A stretch of 64,000 nt of DNA, taken from NCBI GenBank assembly GCA_009746045.1, contig RPFO01000312.1, positions 4,028,595-4,092,594 of the forward strand, read 5' to 3'. The translations under genes and the position numbers were made by a program. Below are positions 63,441-64,000 of this stretch, piece after piece (the first letter of the stretch is position 1; each line of letters starts with the position of its first letter). The notes below the pieces were generated by a model, which searched no databases, was not told where the DNA came from, and saw only the letters and a list, made by a program, of their open reading frames with translations. The DNA comes from Mesostigma viride. Taxonomy: Eukaryota; Streptophyta; Mesostigmatophyceae; Mesostigmatales; Mesostigmataceae.

Positions 63441-64000
63441 CTCTAGGTATTTATGCATGCCAGCACCCCCCCTAGGTATTTATGCATGCCAGCACCCCCC
63501 CTAGGTATTTATGCATGCCAGCACCCCCCCCTAGGTATTTATGCATGCCAGCACCCCCCCTAGGTATTTATGCATGCCAGCACCCCCCCCGACGTATTTA
63601 TGCTTGCCAGCACCCCCCCTCGGTATTTATGCATGCCAGCCCCCCCTTCTAGGTATTTATGCATGCCAGCACCCCAGCCGACGTATTTATGCATGCCAGC
63701 ACCCCCCCCTAGGTATTTATTCATGCCAGCATCCCCCCTCGGTATTTATGCATGCCAGCCCCCCCCCTCGGTATTTATGCATGCCAGCACCCCCCCTAGG
63801 TATTTATGCATGCCAGCACCCCCCACATGTATTTATGCATGCCAGCACCCCCCCTAGGTATTTATGCATGCCAGCACCCCCCCTCGGTATTTATGCATGC
63901 CAGCACCCCCTCTAGGTATTTATGCATGCCAGCACCCCCCCTAGGTATTTATGCATGCCAGCACCCCCCCTAGGTATTTATGCATGCCAGCACCCCCCCT
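63430..64000. repeat. 30-bp minisatellite running off the right edge
   Basis: About nineteen copies of TATTTATGCATGCCAGCACC followed by a C run and TAGG (or TCGG) lie in tandem. The array continues beyond the window. Confidence 0.93.

Overview
The window reads as nuclear DNA of a flagellated green alga. The evidence is a RACK1 gene of green-lineage type split by four GT-AG introns, an axonemal-type RIIa/EF-hand gene, a MYND-TraB gene with eight clean GT-AG introns, non-LTR retroelement debris and very abundant satellite DNA. No bacterial operon, phage or virus gene was recognised. The species cannot be named from the sequence.

Layout. 1-10 kb: a nine-exon gene (1624-9816, +) for a 600-residue protein with an N-terminal MYND zinc finger, a long Ala/Pro/Thr-rich linker, a TraB domain and a C-terminal membrane segment. 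10-11 kb: a decayed LINE reverse-transcriptase fragment. 12.5-17.1 kb: two divergent genes sharing a 685-bp intergenic region, the RIIa/EF-hand protein (-) and RACK1 (+). 17.3-19.3 kb: three LINE 3' ends, two of them head to head. 19.3-22.9 kb: no gene recognised; it holds palindromic repeats, a telomere-like heptamer run and a tRNA-Ser-like relic without its anticodon.

23.0-54.3 kb is one very large array of a 40-bp GT-rich minisatellite (about 490 copies on the left, about 23 on the right) with higher-order repeats. It is split by a 10.6-kb element (42756-53399) that begins CACTA, ends TAGTG, has about 55-bp terminal inverted repeats and subterminal repeats, and is flanked by a duplicated TT of the array unit. 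This is a CACTA-type (CMC) DNA transposon inserted into the satellite. Its interior holds scattered coding-like exons, a LINE 3' end, a perfect 865-bp CCAT run and several tandem repeats.

54.4-56.2 kb is CA-rich tandem DNA followed by telomere-like heptamers. 56.6-59.75 kb (-) is a multi-exon gene for a putative RNase H-fold transposase-like protein. Its introns and flanks, but not its exons, are studded with a perfect 14-bp palindrome (CCAACGGCCGTTGG), including a nine-copy 62-bp array upstream. 60.9-64 kb holds a possible Pol III-derived element and a nested array of about 300-bp units with variable numbers of 30-bp repeats that runs off the window.

The three cellular genes in the first 17 kb show no shared pathway. 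The rest of the window is a repeat-rich domain of nested mobile and satellite DNA. The two most unusual items are the CACTA element inside the satellite and the transposase-like gene embedded in palindromes that match paired MYB (MSA-type) sites.
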